From assembly GCF_902497555.1 (NCBI RefSeq), contig NZ_CABVGP010000004.1:186001-250000 (forward strand): a stretch of DNA of 64,000 nucleotides, in the 5' to 3' direction. This stretch comes from Amycolatopsis camponoti (GTDB taxonomy: Bacteria; Actinomycetota; Actinomycetes; Mycobacteriales; Pseudonocardiaceae). Shown here piece by piece: positions 44,466 through 53,110 of the stretch. Position numbers and translations under genes: made by a program. The notes beneath the pieces are model-generated. The model was not told the origin of the DNA. It saw only the letters and a list, made by a program, of their open reading frames with translations, and ran no database searches. The first letter of the stretch is position 1; each line of letters opens with the position of its first letter.

Positions 44466-45461
44466 ATGTCGCCTTACGCCGCCGCCGAAGACCGGTACGC
44501 GGGCATGCCGTACCGGCGGGCCGGGCGCAGCGGGCTGAAGCTGCCCGCGGTGTCGCTGGGCCTCTGGCACAACTTCGGGGACGACAAGCCCCTCGACGTC
44601 CAGCGCGCGGTGCTGCGCCGGGCGTTCGACCTCGGCGTGACGCACTTCGACCTGGCCAACAACTACGGCCCGCCGCCCGGCGCGGCGGAGGCGAACTTCG
44701 GCAGGCACTACGCCGCCGACTTCCGCCCGTACCGCGACGAGATCCTGGTGTCGTCCAAGGCCGGCTACCTGATGTGGGACGGCCCGTACGGCGAGTGGGG
44801 CTCGCGCAAGAGCGTCCTGGCCAGCCTGGACCAGAGCCTGGCCCGCACCGGCCTGGACCACTTCGACGTCTTCTACTCCCACCGCCCGGACCCGGAGACG
44901 CCGATCGAGGAGACCATGGGTGCCCTCGACACCGCGGTCCGGTCCGGGAAGGCGCTGTACGCGGGCATCTCCAACTACTCGCCGGAGCAGACCACGGCCG
45001 CGCTGGCCGCGTTGAAGGAGCTCGGCACGCCGCTGCTGATCCACCAGCCGTCCTACTCGATCCTGAACCGCTGGGTGGAGGACGGCCTGCTGGACACCCT
45101 GGACGAGCACGGCGTCGGCTCGATCGCGTACTCGCCGCTGAGCCAGGGCCTGCTGACCGACCGCTACCTCGACGGCGTCCCCGCCGACTCGCGGGCGGCC
45201 GGCGCCAGCCCGTTCCTCACGACGGACCGCCTCACCGAGGAGACCCTCGCGACGATCCGCGCGCTGAACGACGTCGCGAAGCGGCGCGGGCAGACGCTGG
45301 CCCAGCTGGCCATCGCCTGGGTGCTGCGCCGGGGCCGCGTGACCTCCGCGCTGATCGGGGCCAGCAGCGTCGCCCAGCTCGAGAACACCGTCGCGGCGAC
45401 CGCGAACCTGGAGTTCTCCGACGACGAGCTGGCCGAGATCGACCAGATCGTCTCCGCCTAG
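44466..45461 (+). CDS. Aldo/keto reductase, YghZ / Kv-beta-like class
   Basis: A 331-residue NADPH-dependent oxidoreductase of the AKR14 (YghZ, L-glyceraldehyde-3-phosphate reductase) type. Catalytic residues lie in THFDLANNYGPPPGAAEANF (Asp and Tyr), LVSSKAGYLMWDGPYGEWGS (Lys) and DVFYSHRPDPETP (His). SALIGASSVAQLENTV forms the cofactor-binding end. It may reduce aldehyde sugars or glycolytic aldehydes formed downstream of the isomerase. Its stop overlaps that of the convergent CBM2 protein by 4 bp. The ATG follows GAGGAGAACC. Confidence 0.9.
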   Translation: MSPYAAAEDRYAGMPYRRAGRSGLKLPAVSLGLWHNFGDDKPLDVQRAVLRRAFDLGVTHFDLANNYGPPPGAAEANFGRHYAADFRPYRDEILVSSKAGYLMWDGPYGEWGSRKSVLASLDQSLARTGLDHFDVFYSHRPDPETPIEETMGALDTAVRSGKALYAGISNYSPEQTTAALAALKELGTPLLIHQPSYSILNRWVEDGLLDTLDEHGVGSIAYSPLSQGLLTDRYLDGVPADSRAAGASPFLTTDRLTEETLATIRALNDVAKRRGQTLAQLAIAWVLRRGRVTSALIGASSVAQLENTVAATANLEFSDDELAEIDQIVSA

Positions 45462-46609
45462 CAGCCGATCCTGGTGCTGCCCACGGCCACGTCGTCGAAC
45501 CAGAGCGTGTCGGCGTCGGAGCCGTAGCTCTCCCAGCCGAGCCGCAGGTCGGTCACCGCCGGGTGCCAGGTCCGGGCGAGCCACTGCTGGTCGACGTCGG
45601 GGGTGGGCACGCCGTCGACGACGAGCCCGGGCACCTCGGCCGACCCCAGCCACGTCCGCAGCTGCCCGGCGGCGCCGTCGATCTCGAACTCGAAGCAGGA
45701 CCAGGTGCCGGTCGGCAGCGAGACGCTCTGGGCGACGCCGGCCGGGCTCTGCGCGGGCAGCGTCGCGTCGTCGGACTCGCGGTTCCACTGCAGGGCCCGG
45801 TTCTGCCCGCCCGCGCGCAGGTCCCGGCCGCCGTCCGCGGTGTCGCGCAGCGCCAGGAAGGTGACGTGCCCGGCCGGCAGCGGGGTCGTGTGGCGGACCC
45901 AGAACCGGCCGTACAGCACACCGGAGCCGGGCACGCTCGTCCCGAAGAACGCGTGGTTGCAGTAGTTGCCCCCGCCGGCCACCTTCACCGAGCGGGTGCC
46001 CGCGTGCGCGACCGCGGTGTCGACGGTGACCGTGCCGGTGCCCTGGCAGTTCGCCGCGCCGACGGTCCACCGGCCGGCCGGGACGCTGCCCGTCTGCTGT
46101 TCGAAGTCGTCGCAGAACGTCGCGGCCCCGCACCCGGCGGGCGGTGGCGCGGACGTGGTGGTCGTCGGCGTCGTAGGGGTCGTCGGTGTCGTCGTCGCCG
46201 GGGGAGCGGTGTCCCCGCACGCGACGCCGTTGAGCGCGAAGTCCGCGGGCTCGGCGTTGGTTCCGCTGAAGGTGCCCTGCAGGCCGAACGAGACGGTGCC
46301 GCCGGCGGGCAGCGCGGCGTTGTAGGGCAGGCTCTCCGCGGTGACCGCGGCACCGGACTGGCGGACGGTCGCGTTCCAGGCCGACGTCACGGACTGGTTC
46401 CCGGAGTAGTGCCAGGTGAGCGCCCACGAAGTGAGCGCGGTGGCGCCGTTCGTCACGGTGATCTCGGCGGTGAACCCGGTCTGCCACTGGTTGACGCGGT
46501 AGCCGACCTCGCACGCCGGTGTGGCGGCGGCCGGTCCGGCCGCGACGACCGCGGTGGTGCCGGCGGCCGCGAGGCAGAGTCCGGCGAGGGCGGCGGCGAA
46601 CCTGTGCAT
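45458..46609 (-). CDS. Secreted CBM2 protein with an uncharacterised Cip1-like beta-sandwich module
   Basis: A 383-residue secreted protein. The signal peptide ends near AAA-T30. CBM2 is at 33-131, a Thr-Pro linker at 132-157, and a C-terminal module at 160-383. That module opens CGAATFCDDFEQQTGSVPAG and contains GNYCNHAFFGT, VLYGRFWVRH, VTFLALRDTADGGRDLR and the end WFDDVAVGSTRIGC: a concanavalin-like jelly-roll with several cysteines. It has no glycoside-hydrolase motif I recognise. The pattern recalls Trichoderma Cip1 and bacterial relatives, for which uronan-lyase activity has been proposed; this is a tentative match. A CebR-type site upstream places it in the cellulose regulon. Confidence 0.75.
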   Translation of the reverse strand: MHRFAAALAGLCLAAAGTTAVVAAGPAAATPACEVGYRVNQWQTGFTAEITVTNGATALTSWALTWHYSGNQSVTSAWNATVRQSGAAVTAESLPYNAALPAGGTVSFGLQGTFSGTNAEPADFALNGVACGDTAPPATTTPTTPTTPTTTTSAPPPAGCGAATFCDDFEQQTGSVPAGRWTVGAANCQGTGTVTVDTAVAHAGTRSVKVAGGGNYCNHAFFGTSVPGSGVLYGRFWVRHTTPLPAGHVTFLALRDTADGGRDLRAGGQNRALQWNRESDDATLPAQSPAGVAQSVSLPTGTWSCFEFEIDGAAGQLRTWLGSAEVPGLVVDGVPTPDVDQQWLARTWHPAVTDLRLGWESYGSDADTLWFDDVAVGSTRIGC

Positions 46610-46699
46610 CGGGGCCTCCCGGGGACGCGGACAGGGGCGCCGCGGCTCGCGCCACGGCGCCCCTGGGTGGTGGCCGCGTTCTGATGAGGCGACCTGGCA

Positions 46700-46713
46700 T
46701 GGGAGCGCTTCCA
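46700..46713. promoter_or_regulatory. CebR operator of the CBM2-Cip1-like gene
   Basis: TGGGAGCGCTTCCA, 13 of 14 positions, 90 bp before the ATG at 46609. Confidence 0.8.
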
Positions 46714-46990
46714 GCCGCCGGAAAGGTAACCCCGGTGTGTCGTCGTTGTAAAGCGCGACCCGGACGCGAGCCGACCCGGTGGTCCGTTTTCCGGTGCGTC
46801 GGTCGTGGTCGAGGGCAACTGAACGCTCCTGAACGGCCGAAGCCGTTGGGAGGCAGGGCATCCCGTGGTCGCGCTGTGCCACCGGCCGGTGGGCCCCGAC
46901 GCCGCCGTTGGAGTGGATTCCGGGAATTCCTGCCCAAGATCACGGCGGGGTTTACAGCGCCTCGGGCAGCCGGGTGCTGTCCAGCGCTGC

Positions 46991-47004
46991 TGGGAGCGCT
47001 CTCA
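46991..47004. promoter_or_regulatory. CebR operator of the second GH5 gene
   Basis: TGGGAGCGCTCTCA, 13 of 14 positions, identical to the LPMO site, 28 bp before the ATG at 47033. Confidence 0.82.
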
Positions 47005-47032
47005 TGACTGTTCAGGATCAAGGGAGTGATCG

Positions 47033-48523
47033 ATGCGTTCCGGACCAGCACTGCTCGGCGCCGTCAGCGCGCTCGCCGTCGTCGGCGCGACGACGGCGTT
47101 CACGCTCGGCACACCATCACCCGCTTCGGCGGCGACGGCCTGCGAGGTCGGCTACACGGTGAACGACTGGGGAAGCGGTTTCACCGCCAACCTCAGCCTG
47201 AAGAACCTCGGAACGGCGCCGCTGTCCGGATGGCGGATCAGCTACGCCTACACCGGGAACCAGCAGCTCCAGCAGGGCTGGAACGGCACGTGGACGCAGT
47301 CCGGCAAGACCGTCACGCTCACCCCGGCGACCTGGAACGGCACGATCGCCCCGAACGCGTCGGTCACCGCCGGCGCCAACTTCGGCTACAGCGGGGCCAA
47401 CGCGGCACCGACGTCGTTCAGCGTGAACGGCGAACCGCGCGGCGGCACCCAGCCGCCGACCACCACACCGACCACCACCCCGACCACACCGTCCACGCCG
47501 CCGCCGAGCGGTGCGCCCCAGCTGCACGTCTCGGGCAACCGGCTGGCCGACGCCGCGGGCACCCCGGTGACCCTGCGCGGGGTGAACCGCTCGGGTGGCG
47601 AGTTCGCCTGCGTGCAGGGCAACGGCCTCTTCGACGGCCCGATGGACGCGGCGTCGGTCGCCGCGATCAAGAGCTGGCACGCGAACGTCGTGCGCGTGCC
47701 CTTCAACGAGGACTGCTGGCTGGGACTGTCCGACGTGGACCCGCGGTACGCCGGCGCCACCTACCGCGCGGCGATCAAGTCCTATGTGGACCTGCTGCAC
47801 GAGAACGGCCTGGTCGCGATCCTCGACCTGCACTGGACGCACGGCGTCTACACGGGAAACTCCTCCGCGTGCAGCGACGTCAACGCCACCTGCCAGAAGC
47901 CGATGACCGACACCGAGCACTCGGTGGACCTGTGGACCTCGGTCGCGACCACGTTCAAGGGCGACAACGCGACGATCCTCGACCTGTTCAACGAGCCCTA
48001 CCTCGACCGCGCGGTGTCCGGCTCGGCCCAGGCGTGGACGTGCTGGCGTGACGGCGGCTCCGCGTGCTCCGGCATCGGCTACCCGGTGGCGGGCATGCAG
48101 ACGCTGGTGAACGCCGTGCGCGCGACCGGCGCCACCAACGTGATCATGCTCGGCGGTCTCGCCTACTCCAACGACCTCACCGGCTGGCTGCAGTACAAGC
48201 CGAACGACCCGGCCGGCAACCTGGCCGCGTCCTGGCACTCGTACAACTTCAACACCTGCAGCTCGTCGTCCTGCTGGGACAGCCAGCTCGCGCCGGTCGC
48301 CGCCGCGGTGCCGCTGGTGGCCGGGGAGATCGGCGAGAACGACTGCGCGAGCGGCTACGTCACCGGCCTGATGGACTGGCTCGACCGGCACCAGGCGTCC
48401 TACCTCGGCTGGACCTGGAACACCTGGAACTGCGGCACCGGCCCGGCCCTGATCTCGGCCTACGACGGCACGCCGACGGCGTTCGGCGCGGGCATCCGCG
48501 CCCACTTCCTCGCGGCCGGCTGA
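47033..48523 (+). CDS. GH5 glycoside hydrolase with N-terminal CBM2
   Basis: A 496-residue secreted enzyme. The signal peptide ends at ASA (about 34); CBM2 is about 37-135; a Thr-Pro linker precedes the GH5 domain (about 163-496). The acid/base lies in ILDLFNEPYLD and the nucleophile in LVAGEIGENDC; HWTHGVYTG and ASWHSYNFNTC carry further GH5 residues. It belongs to a different GH5 branch from the E1-like enzyme at 34469, so endoglucanase, mannanase or xyloglucanase activity are all open. The ATG follows AGGGAG. Convergent with GH74. Confidence 0.9.
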   Translation: MRSGPALLGAVSALAVVGATTAFTLGTPSPASAATACEVGYTVNDWGSGFTANLSLKNLGTAPLSGWRISYAYTGNQQLQQGWNGTWTQSGKTVTLTPATWNGTIAPNASVTAGANFGYSGANAAPTSFSVNGEPRGGTQPPTTTPTTTPTTPSTPPPSGAPQLHVSGNRLADAAGTPVTLRGVNRSGGEFACVQGNGLFDGPMDAASVAAIKSWHANVVRVPFNEDCWLGLSDVDPRYAGATYRAAIKSYVDLLHENGLVAILDLHWTHGVYTGNSSACSDVNATCQKPMTDTEHSVDLWTSVATTFKGDNATILDLFNEPYLDRAVSGSAQAWTCWRDGGSACSGIGYPVAGMQTLVNAVRATGATNVIMLGGLAYSNDLTGWLQYKPNDPAGNLAASWHSYNFNTCSSSSCWDSQLAPVAAAVPLVAGEIGENDCASGYVTGLMDWLDRHQASYLGWTWNTWNCGTGPALISAYDGTPTAFGAGIRAHFLAAG

Positions 48524-48541
48524 CGGGACCGGGCGTGGGGG

Positions 48542-48569
48542 CGGGGCGGCGGATCCTTCCGCCGCCCCG
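48542..48569. terminator. Perfect 12-bp hairpin between converging GH5 and GH74 genes
   Basis: Arms CGGGGCGGCGGA and its complement with loop TCCT, 19 bp after the GH5 stop and 14 bp before the GH74 stop. Confidence 0.8.
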
Positions 48570-48582
48570 TTCCCGTTCCCCG

Positions 48583-51288
48583 TCAGGACGTGGTGCAGGC
48601 CTTCCCGTTGAGGCTGATCGCGGCCGGCTTCGTATTGGTGCCGCCGGACGTCCCGGTGAAGCCGAACTCCGCGCTGCCGCCCGCGGGGATCGTCTTGTTC
48701 CACCCCGCGTCGACCGCCGACACCGCCACGCCGGCCTGCGTCACCTGCGCGTTCCAAGCCTGCGACACGCGCTGGCCGTCGGCGAACGACCAGGTGACCG
48801 TCCAGCCGTCCACCGGCGCGGCTCCGGTGTTCCCGACCTTCACCCCCGCCTGGAAACCGCCCTGCCACTGGTTCGTGACGGTGTAGGCCGCCGTGCACGA
48901 CGAAGACGGCACCGGAGTGGTCGTAGTAGTGGTGGGCGGGGAAGAAGTCGTCGTCGTCGTGGGCGGCGGCTGGTCACCGGAAGACTCCCCGACGATCACA
49001 CCCCGCCCGTTCGTCCCCACGTACACCCGCCCGAACACCCGCGGATCCCCGCTCAGCGCCGCCCCGATGTTGCCGTACTGGTGCTGATCGTCATTGACCC
49101 GCGTCCACGACACCCCCGCGTCATCCGACCGGAAGATCCCACGCACCCCACCGATCTTCGCGATGGTGTATAACGCCGAATACGTCCGGCCTGGAGCGGC
49201 CTTGCCGAACCCGATGTTGTCGGCCTCGGCGACCCCGCTCAGCTTCGTGAAAGACGCTCCGGAATCGGTCGAGTGCCAGAGGCCGTACGTCGTGCCGGAG
49301 CCGCCGGCCAGCCAGACGTCACCGGTCTTGCCCGGCATCGCCTTGAAGTGCACCGAAGCGCTGGGCAGCCCGGTCGCCGCGGTCGCGGTGAACGTCGCGC
49401 CGCCGTCGGTGCTGAGGTAGAACCGGCCGGCCGCGAACCCGTAGAACCGCTTGGGGTCCACGCGGTCGGCCTCGACCACCGCGCCCGCCGGGATGCCGGC
49501 CGACGCCGTCCACGACGAGCCGAAGCCCACCGAGTAGCTGACCGCGCTGCCGTCCGGGCTCCACACGAACCGGCTGCCGTCGGCGGCCGCGGCCACCGTC
49601 CCGCCGCTCGCGCCGCCGCCCGGTTCGGCGCCCTGGAACCAGTTCTTGCCGCCGTCGGTGGAGAAGGCGATCCGGTTGTCGTTCGGCCGGGCGCTCCGGT
49701 CGAGCGTGCCGGTGCGGACGATCGTCGCCGGGTCCAGCTCGGCGTAGTCCAGGCTGGTCGTCGTCGTGAAAACCGGCGAGGTGAACATGGTGGCCGGGAC
49801 GGCGTCGAGGCTGTCGTGCCGGAACCCGCCGATGTCGCCGAGGCCGGAGATCAGCGGCGCGCCCGCGGGCGGGCTGATCAGGTCCAGGACCGCGGTCTCC
49901 TCGAGGCCGCCGACGTCGGGCTTGATCGTGATCTTCCCGCCGCTGTCCCACTTCGTCAGGTCGGAGGTGCCGTAGACGGTCGCGCCGGTGCCGTAGAGCA
50001 GGTGGTTCGAGTCGAACGGGTCGATCTCCACGGACTCGGTCATCCAGCCGAGCTTGGGCGAGGGCACCGGGGGAACGGCCTGGACGCCGAAGGTCAGCCA
50101 CGGCACGGAGGAGATGTCCTGCGTGTAGCGCAGCGACCGGTCGGGGTAGCTCGTGAAGTCCCAGATCCGGGTCCAGGTGGTGCCACCGTCGGTGCTGCGG
50201 AAGAAGATGACGTCCGGCCACCACGACACCTGCGTCGCGACCATCAGCGTGTTCGGGTGCTGCCGGTCGATCGTCAGGCCGCTGTAGCCGAAATAGTCGT
50301 CGGTGCTGTCGGAGGCGATCGGGCTGATCCGCGTCCAGGCGCCGGTCTTCGTGGCGTACTTCCAGACGTCGCCCTTCGCGCCGTCGTACGGGCCGCCGGT
50401 GTCGCTGGTCGCGAGGTAGAGGTAGCCGCCGGTCGCGTCGAGGACGCCCTTGTGGGCCAGGAACCCGGTCGGCTGGCCCGCCAGCCGCGCCCACGTGGTG
50501 CCGCCGTCGGTGCTGCGGTAGACGGTGTTCGCCTTGTCCGCCACGCCGACGTAGATGGTCTGCGTGGTGCTGCCGCGGGTGCCGGTCGACGGGTCGAACG
50601 TCACCCACGTGACGCCTTCGTTGTCGCTGGAGTAGCCCGACGGGTCGCCCGGGTCGGGCGCGTAGTTGCCCGGGTTGGGGAAGGCGGTCACCTTCGCCCA
50701 CGTGACGCCGGAGTCCGTGCTGCGCCAGAGCCCGTTGCCGCTCGGGGCGCCGAGGTAGAGGACGCTGTCGCGGTTCGGGTCGATCGCGAGCCGTTCGCCC
50801 ATGCCGCGGCCGGGCATGTTGCCGCCGAGCTTGAACGGCAGCGCCGCGGCCTGCCAGGTGGCGCCGCGGTCGGCCGAGCGCAGGACCGCGCCGGTGTTCG
50901 GGTCCCAGCTGTTGGTGTACATGCCGGCCGCGGCGTAGACCCGGTTCGGGTCGACGGGGTCGGTGGCCAGGCTGACCACGCCGTTGTGGCCCCAGTCGGT
51001 CCAGCCGACCGAGTCCAGCAGCGGGATCCAGCGCCCGGTGGCGGCGTTGCGGCGGTACGCGCCGCCGATGTCGGTGCGGGCGTAGGCCAGGCCGGGCTCG
51101 GCCTGGTTGAAGACGATGCCGGGGACGAACCCGCCGCCGCCGATCTCCGCGTTGCGCCACGTGTACGGCGCGGGGGCGGCGGGGGACGCCGGCGCCGTGG
51201 CGACGGTGACCGCGATGGCGGCCGGCACGACGAAGGCGAGCGTGCCCGCCAGCAGTCGTCTCGGTGATCGGGAACGCGTGCTGCGCAC
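48583..51288 (-). CDS. GH74 xyloglucanase with C-terminal CBM2
   Basis: A 901-residue secreted enzyme. After the signal peptide (ends about 35) two seven-bladed beta-propellers form the GH74 domain (about 40-765), seen as many RSTDGGTTW-type blade motifs. The catalytic aspartates are expected in YARTDIGGAYRR and in SVEIDPFDSNHLLYGT. A Thr-rich linker and CBM2 (about 800-901) complete it. It cuts the backbone of xyloglucan, exposing cellulose in plant walls. The GTG at 51288 is 6 nt after GGAGG; the longer upstream ORF has no signal-like start. A CebR-type site lies 31 bp upstream. Confidence 0.94.
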   Translation of the reverse strand: MRSTRSRSPRRLLAGTLAFVVPAAIAVTVATAPASPAAPAPYTWRNAEIGGGGFVPGIVFNQAEPGLAYARTDIGGAYRRNAATGRWIPLLDSVGWTDWGHNGVVSLATDPVDPNRVYAAAGMYTNSWDPNTGAVLRSADRGATWQAAALPFKLGGNMPGRGMGERLAIDPNRDSVLYLGAPSGNGLWRSTDSGVTWAKVTAFPNPGNYAPDPGDPSGYSSDNEGVTWVTFDPSTGTRGSTTQTIYVGVADKANTVYRSTDGGTTWARLAGQPTGFLAHKGVLDATGGYLYLATSDTGGPYDGAKGDVWKYATKTGAWTRISPIASDSTDDYFGYSGLTIDRQHPNTLMVATQVSWWPDVIFFRSTDGGTTWTRIWDFTSYPDRSLRYTQDISSVPWLTFGVQAVPPVPSPKLGWMTESVEIDPFDSNHLLYGTGATVYGTSDLTKWDSGGKITIKPDVGGLEETAVLDLISPPAGAPLISGLGDIGGFRHDSLDAVPATMFTSPVFTTTTSLDYAELDPATIVRTGTLDRSARPNDNRIAFSTDGGKNWFQGAEPGGGASGGTVAAAADGSRFVWSPDGSAVSYSVGFGSSWTASAGIPAGAVVEADRVDPKRFYGFAAGRFYLSTDGGATFTATAATGLPSASVHFKAMPGKTGDVWLAGGSGTTYGLWHSTDSGASFTKLSGVAEADNIGFGKAAPGRTYSALYTIAKIGGVRGIFRSDDAGVSWTRVNDDQHQYGNIGAALSGDPRVFGRVYVGTNGRGVIVGESSGDQPPPTTTTTSSPPTTTTTTPVPSSSCTAAYTVTNQWQGGFQAGVKVGNTGAAPVDGWTVTWSFADGQRVSQAWNAQVTQAGVAVSAVDAGWNKTIPAGGSAEFGFTGTSGGTNTKPAAISLNGKACTTS

Positions 51289-51318
51289 GTCTGCCTCCAC
51301 AGGTTGTCTCGACAATTC

Positions 51319-51332
51319 TGGGAGCGCTTCCA
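51319..51332. promoter_or_regulatory. CebR operator of the GH74 gene
   Basis: TGGGAGCGCTTCCA, 13 of 14 positions, identical to the site before the Cip1-like gene. Confidence 0.82.
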
Positions 51333-51451
51333 GGGCGACCGTAAACCAGGGATCATGCCTGGTCAAACGCTTCGACGATTTCACCGGAGTGGTCTGTCCA
51401 CAGTGGATTGAATGCCTCAGGGGAAAGGGGGACGTTGTGCGCCAATCGGTG

Positions 51452-51463
51452 TCACATATGTGA
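51452..51463. promoter_or_regulatory. Palindrome TCACATATGTGA before the MFS sugar transporter gene
   Basis: A perfect 12-bp palindrome about 113 bp before the transporter ATG, in a locally AT-rich patch. It differs from the CebR consensus, so another regulator (GntR or Crp-like by form) may act on the transporter. Confidence 0.45.
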
Positions 51464-51575
51464 ACGTCGATCACGTTTCTGAATCGTTACCAACGACTGT
51501 CTTGCCCGGCTTTTTCCGGCGTGTGAGTGTGGTGGCCGCTGGCTGGACTGGACCTACGAAAGAGGCGACCCGGCA

Positions 51576-52961
51576 ATGACGCAGACGGCCCCGGCGCGGC
51601 ACATCAGCCGAACCACCTTGTACTTCTTCGGCGCGCTCGGCGGCATCTTGTTCGGCTACGACCTCGGCGTGATTTCCGGGGTGCTCCCGTTCATCGGGAA
51701 AGCCTGGTCGCTGACCGCCTGGGACAAGGGCGTGATCACCGCCAGCCTGTCGGTCGGTGCCATCGTGGGCGCGCTGTTCTCCAGCCGCATCAACGAAGCG
51801 CTCGGCAGGCGGCGCACCATCATGGTCGCCGCGGCGATCGTCATCGTGGGCACGCTGGCGGCGAGCTTCTCGCCGACGTTCGCGCTGCTCGTGATTTCGC
51901 GGCTGGTGATCGGCCTCGGCATCGGCCTTTCGTCGTCGACCGTGCCGACGTACTTGTCCGAACTGGCGCCCGCCCGGTTGCGGGGCGCGATGGGCGCGCT
52001 GAACCAGATCTTCATCGTGCTCGGCATCCTGATCGCGTTCCTGACCAGCTACTGGCTCGGGCCGATCTCCGCGTGGCGCTGGATGTTCGCCGGCGCGATC
52101 GTGCCCGCCGTGATCCTGCTCATCGGGCTGGCGTTCCTGCCGGAGACGCCGCGCTGGCTGCTCAAGAACGGTCAGGAGGAGGAAGCCCGGCGGGTCCTGG
52201 CGAGCGCGCACGGCAACACCGTGAACCTCGACGACGAGATCGCGACCATCCGCGAGGTCATCCAGATGGACACCGAGGCCAAGCCCCGGTTCCGTGACCT
52301 GTTCTCGGGCTTCGTCCGGCCGATGATGATCGTCGCCATCCTGCTCGCGGTGGGCCAGCAGTTCAGTGGCGTCAACGCGATCAACGCGTACTTCCCGACG
52401 ATGCTGATCGGCCTCGGGTTCGCCACGCAGGCCGCGCTGCTGTCCGGCGTGCTGCTGGGTGTCACGAAGTTCCTGTTCACCGCGTGGGTCGTGTTCGTGG
52501 TGGACCGCTGGGGCCGCAAGCCGCTGCTGCTCATCGGCAACGTGATCATGGTGATCACGCTGGTGGCGGCCGGGCTCGTCGTGCTGAACGTCCACGACAC
52601 CAGCACCCGCGGCATCCTGATGCTGGTCATGATGGTGCTGTACCTGGTCGGGTACGAGCTCGGCTGGGGCGCGGTCGTCTGGGTGATGATGGCCGAGGTG
52701 TTCCCGCTGAAGTACCGCGCGGCCGGCATGGGCGTCAGCAGCGTCGTCCTCTGGGCGGCGACCGGCATCGTGAGCGCGGTGTTCCCGCTCATCTCCGCCG
52801 CGGGCTCGCTCGGCATCGGCGGTTCGATGTTCCTGTTCGCCGGCATCAACGTGGTCCTCTTCGTGCTCACGAAGTGGCTCGTGCCGGAGACGAAGGGGCG
52901 CTCGCTGGAGCAGATCGAGCTCGACCTCCGGGCGCGGCAGGGGGTCGCGGCCAAGAGCTGA
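51576..52961 (+). CDS. MFS sugar/proton symporter (GalP/XylE-like)
   Basis: A 461-residue membrane protein with 12 transmembrane helices. Sugar-porter family motifs are clear: GGILFGYDLGVISG in helix 1, RINEALGRRRT in loop 2-3, FLPETPRWLLKNGQ in loop 6-7, DRWGRKPLLLIGN in loop 8-9 and WLVPETKGRSLEQIE at the end. It imports a monosaccharide such as glucose, xylose or galactose with protons; which one is not evident. Divergent from the xyloglucanase, whose products include xylose and galactose. The ATG follows GAAAGAGGCG. No CebR-type operator is closer than 244 bp. Confidence 0.92.
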   Translation: MTQTAPARHISRTTLYFFGALGGILFGYDLGVISGVLPFIGKAWSLTAWDKGVITASLSVGAIVGALFSSRINEALGRRRTIMVAAAIVIVGTLAASFSPTFALLVISRLVIGLGIGLSSSTVPTYLSELAPARLRGAMGALNQIFIVLGILIAFLTSYWLGPISAWRWMFAGAIVPAVILLIGLAFLPETPRWLLKNGQEEEARRVLASAHGNTVNLDDEIATIREVIQMDTEAKPRFRDLFSGFVRPMMIVAILLAVGQQFSGVNAINAYFPTMLIGLGFATQAALLSGVLLGVTKFLFTAWVVFVVDRWGRKPLLLIGNVIMVITLVAAGLVVLNVHDTSTRGILMLVMMVLYLVGYELGWGAVVWVMMAEVFPLKYRAAGMGVSSVVLWAATGIVSAVFPLISAAGSLGIGGSMFLFAGINVVLFVLTKWLVPETKGRSLEQIELDLRARQGVAAKS

Positions 52962-52976
52962 CCCCGGGGGGTCGCC

Positions 52977-53016
52977 GCGGCGGGGCACGACGGTGACGTC
53001 GTCCCCGCCGCTTTGT
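52977..53016 (+). terminator. Intrinsic terminator after the MFS transporter gene
   Basis: Stem GCGGCGGGG...ACGAC pairing with GTCGT...CCCCGCCGC (52977-52991 with 52998-53011, one bulged C) and loop GGTGAC, followed by TTTGTT. Confidence 0.75.
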
Positions 53017-53110
53017 TCCCTAAATCGCTTGCCCCGGCGGCGGGGCACCGCTGCACTGTGTCCGGGCACGACGAGCCCGGGCACGACGACGCCGGGAGGC
53101 CGCAGCACCG

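Larger units (their letters stand above)
46610..47032. other. 423-bp divergent regulatory region, no gene
   Basis: Lies between the CBM2-Cip1-like gene and the GH5 gene. It holds two CebR-type operators, one near each end (46700-46713 and 46991-47004). No protein-like ORF or other repeat was seen in the ~275 bp between them. Confidence 0.6.
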
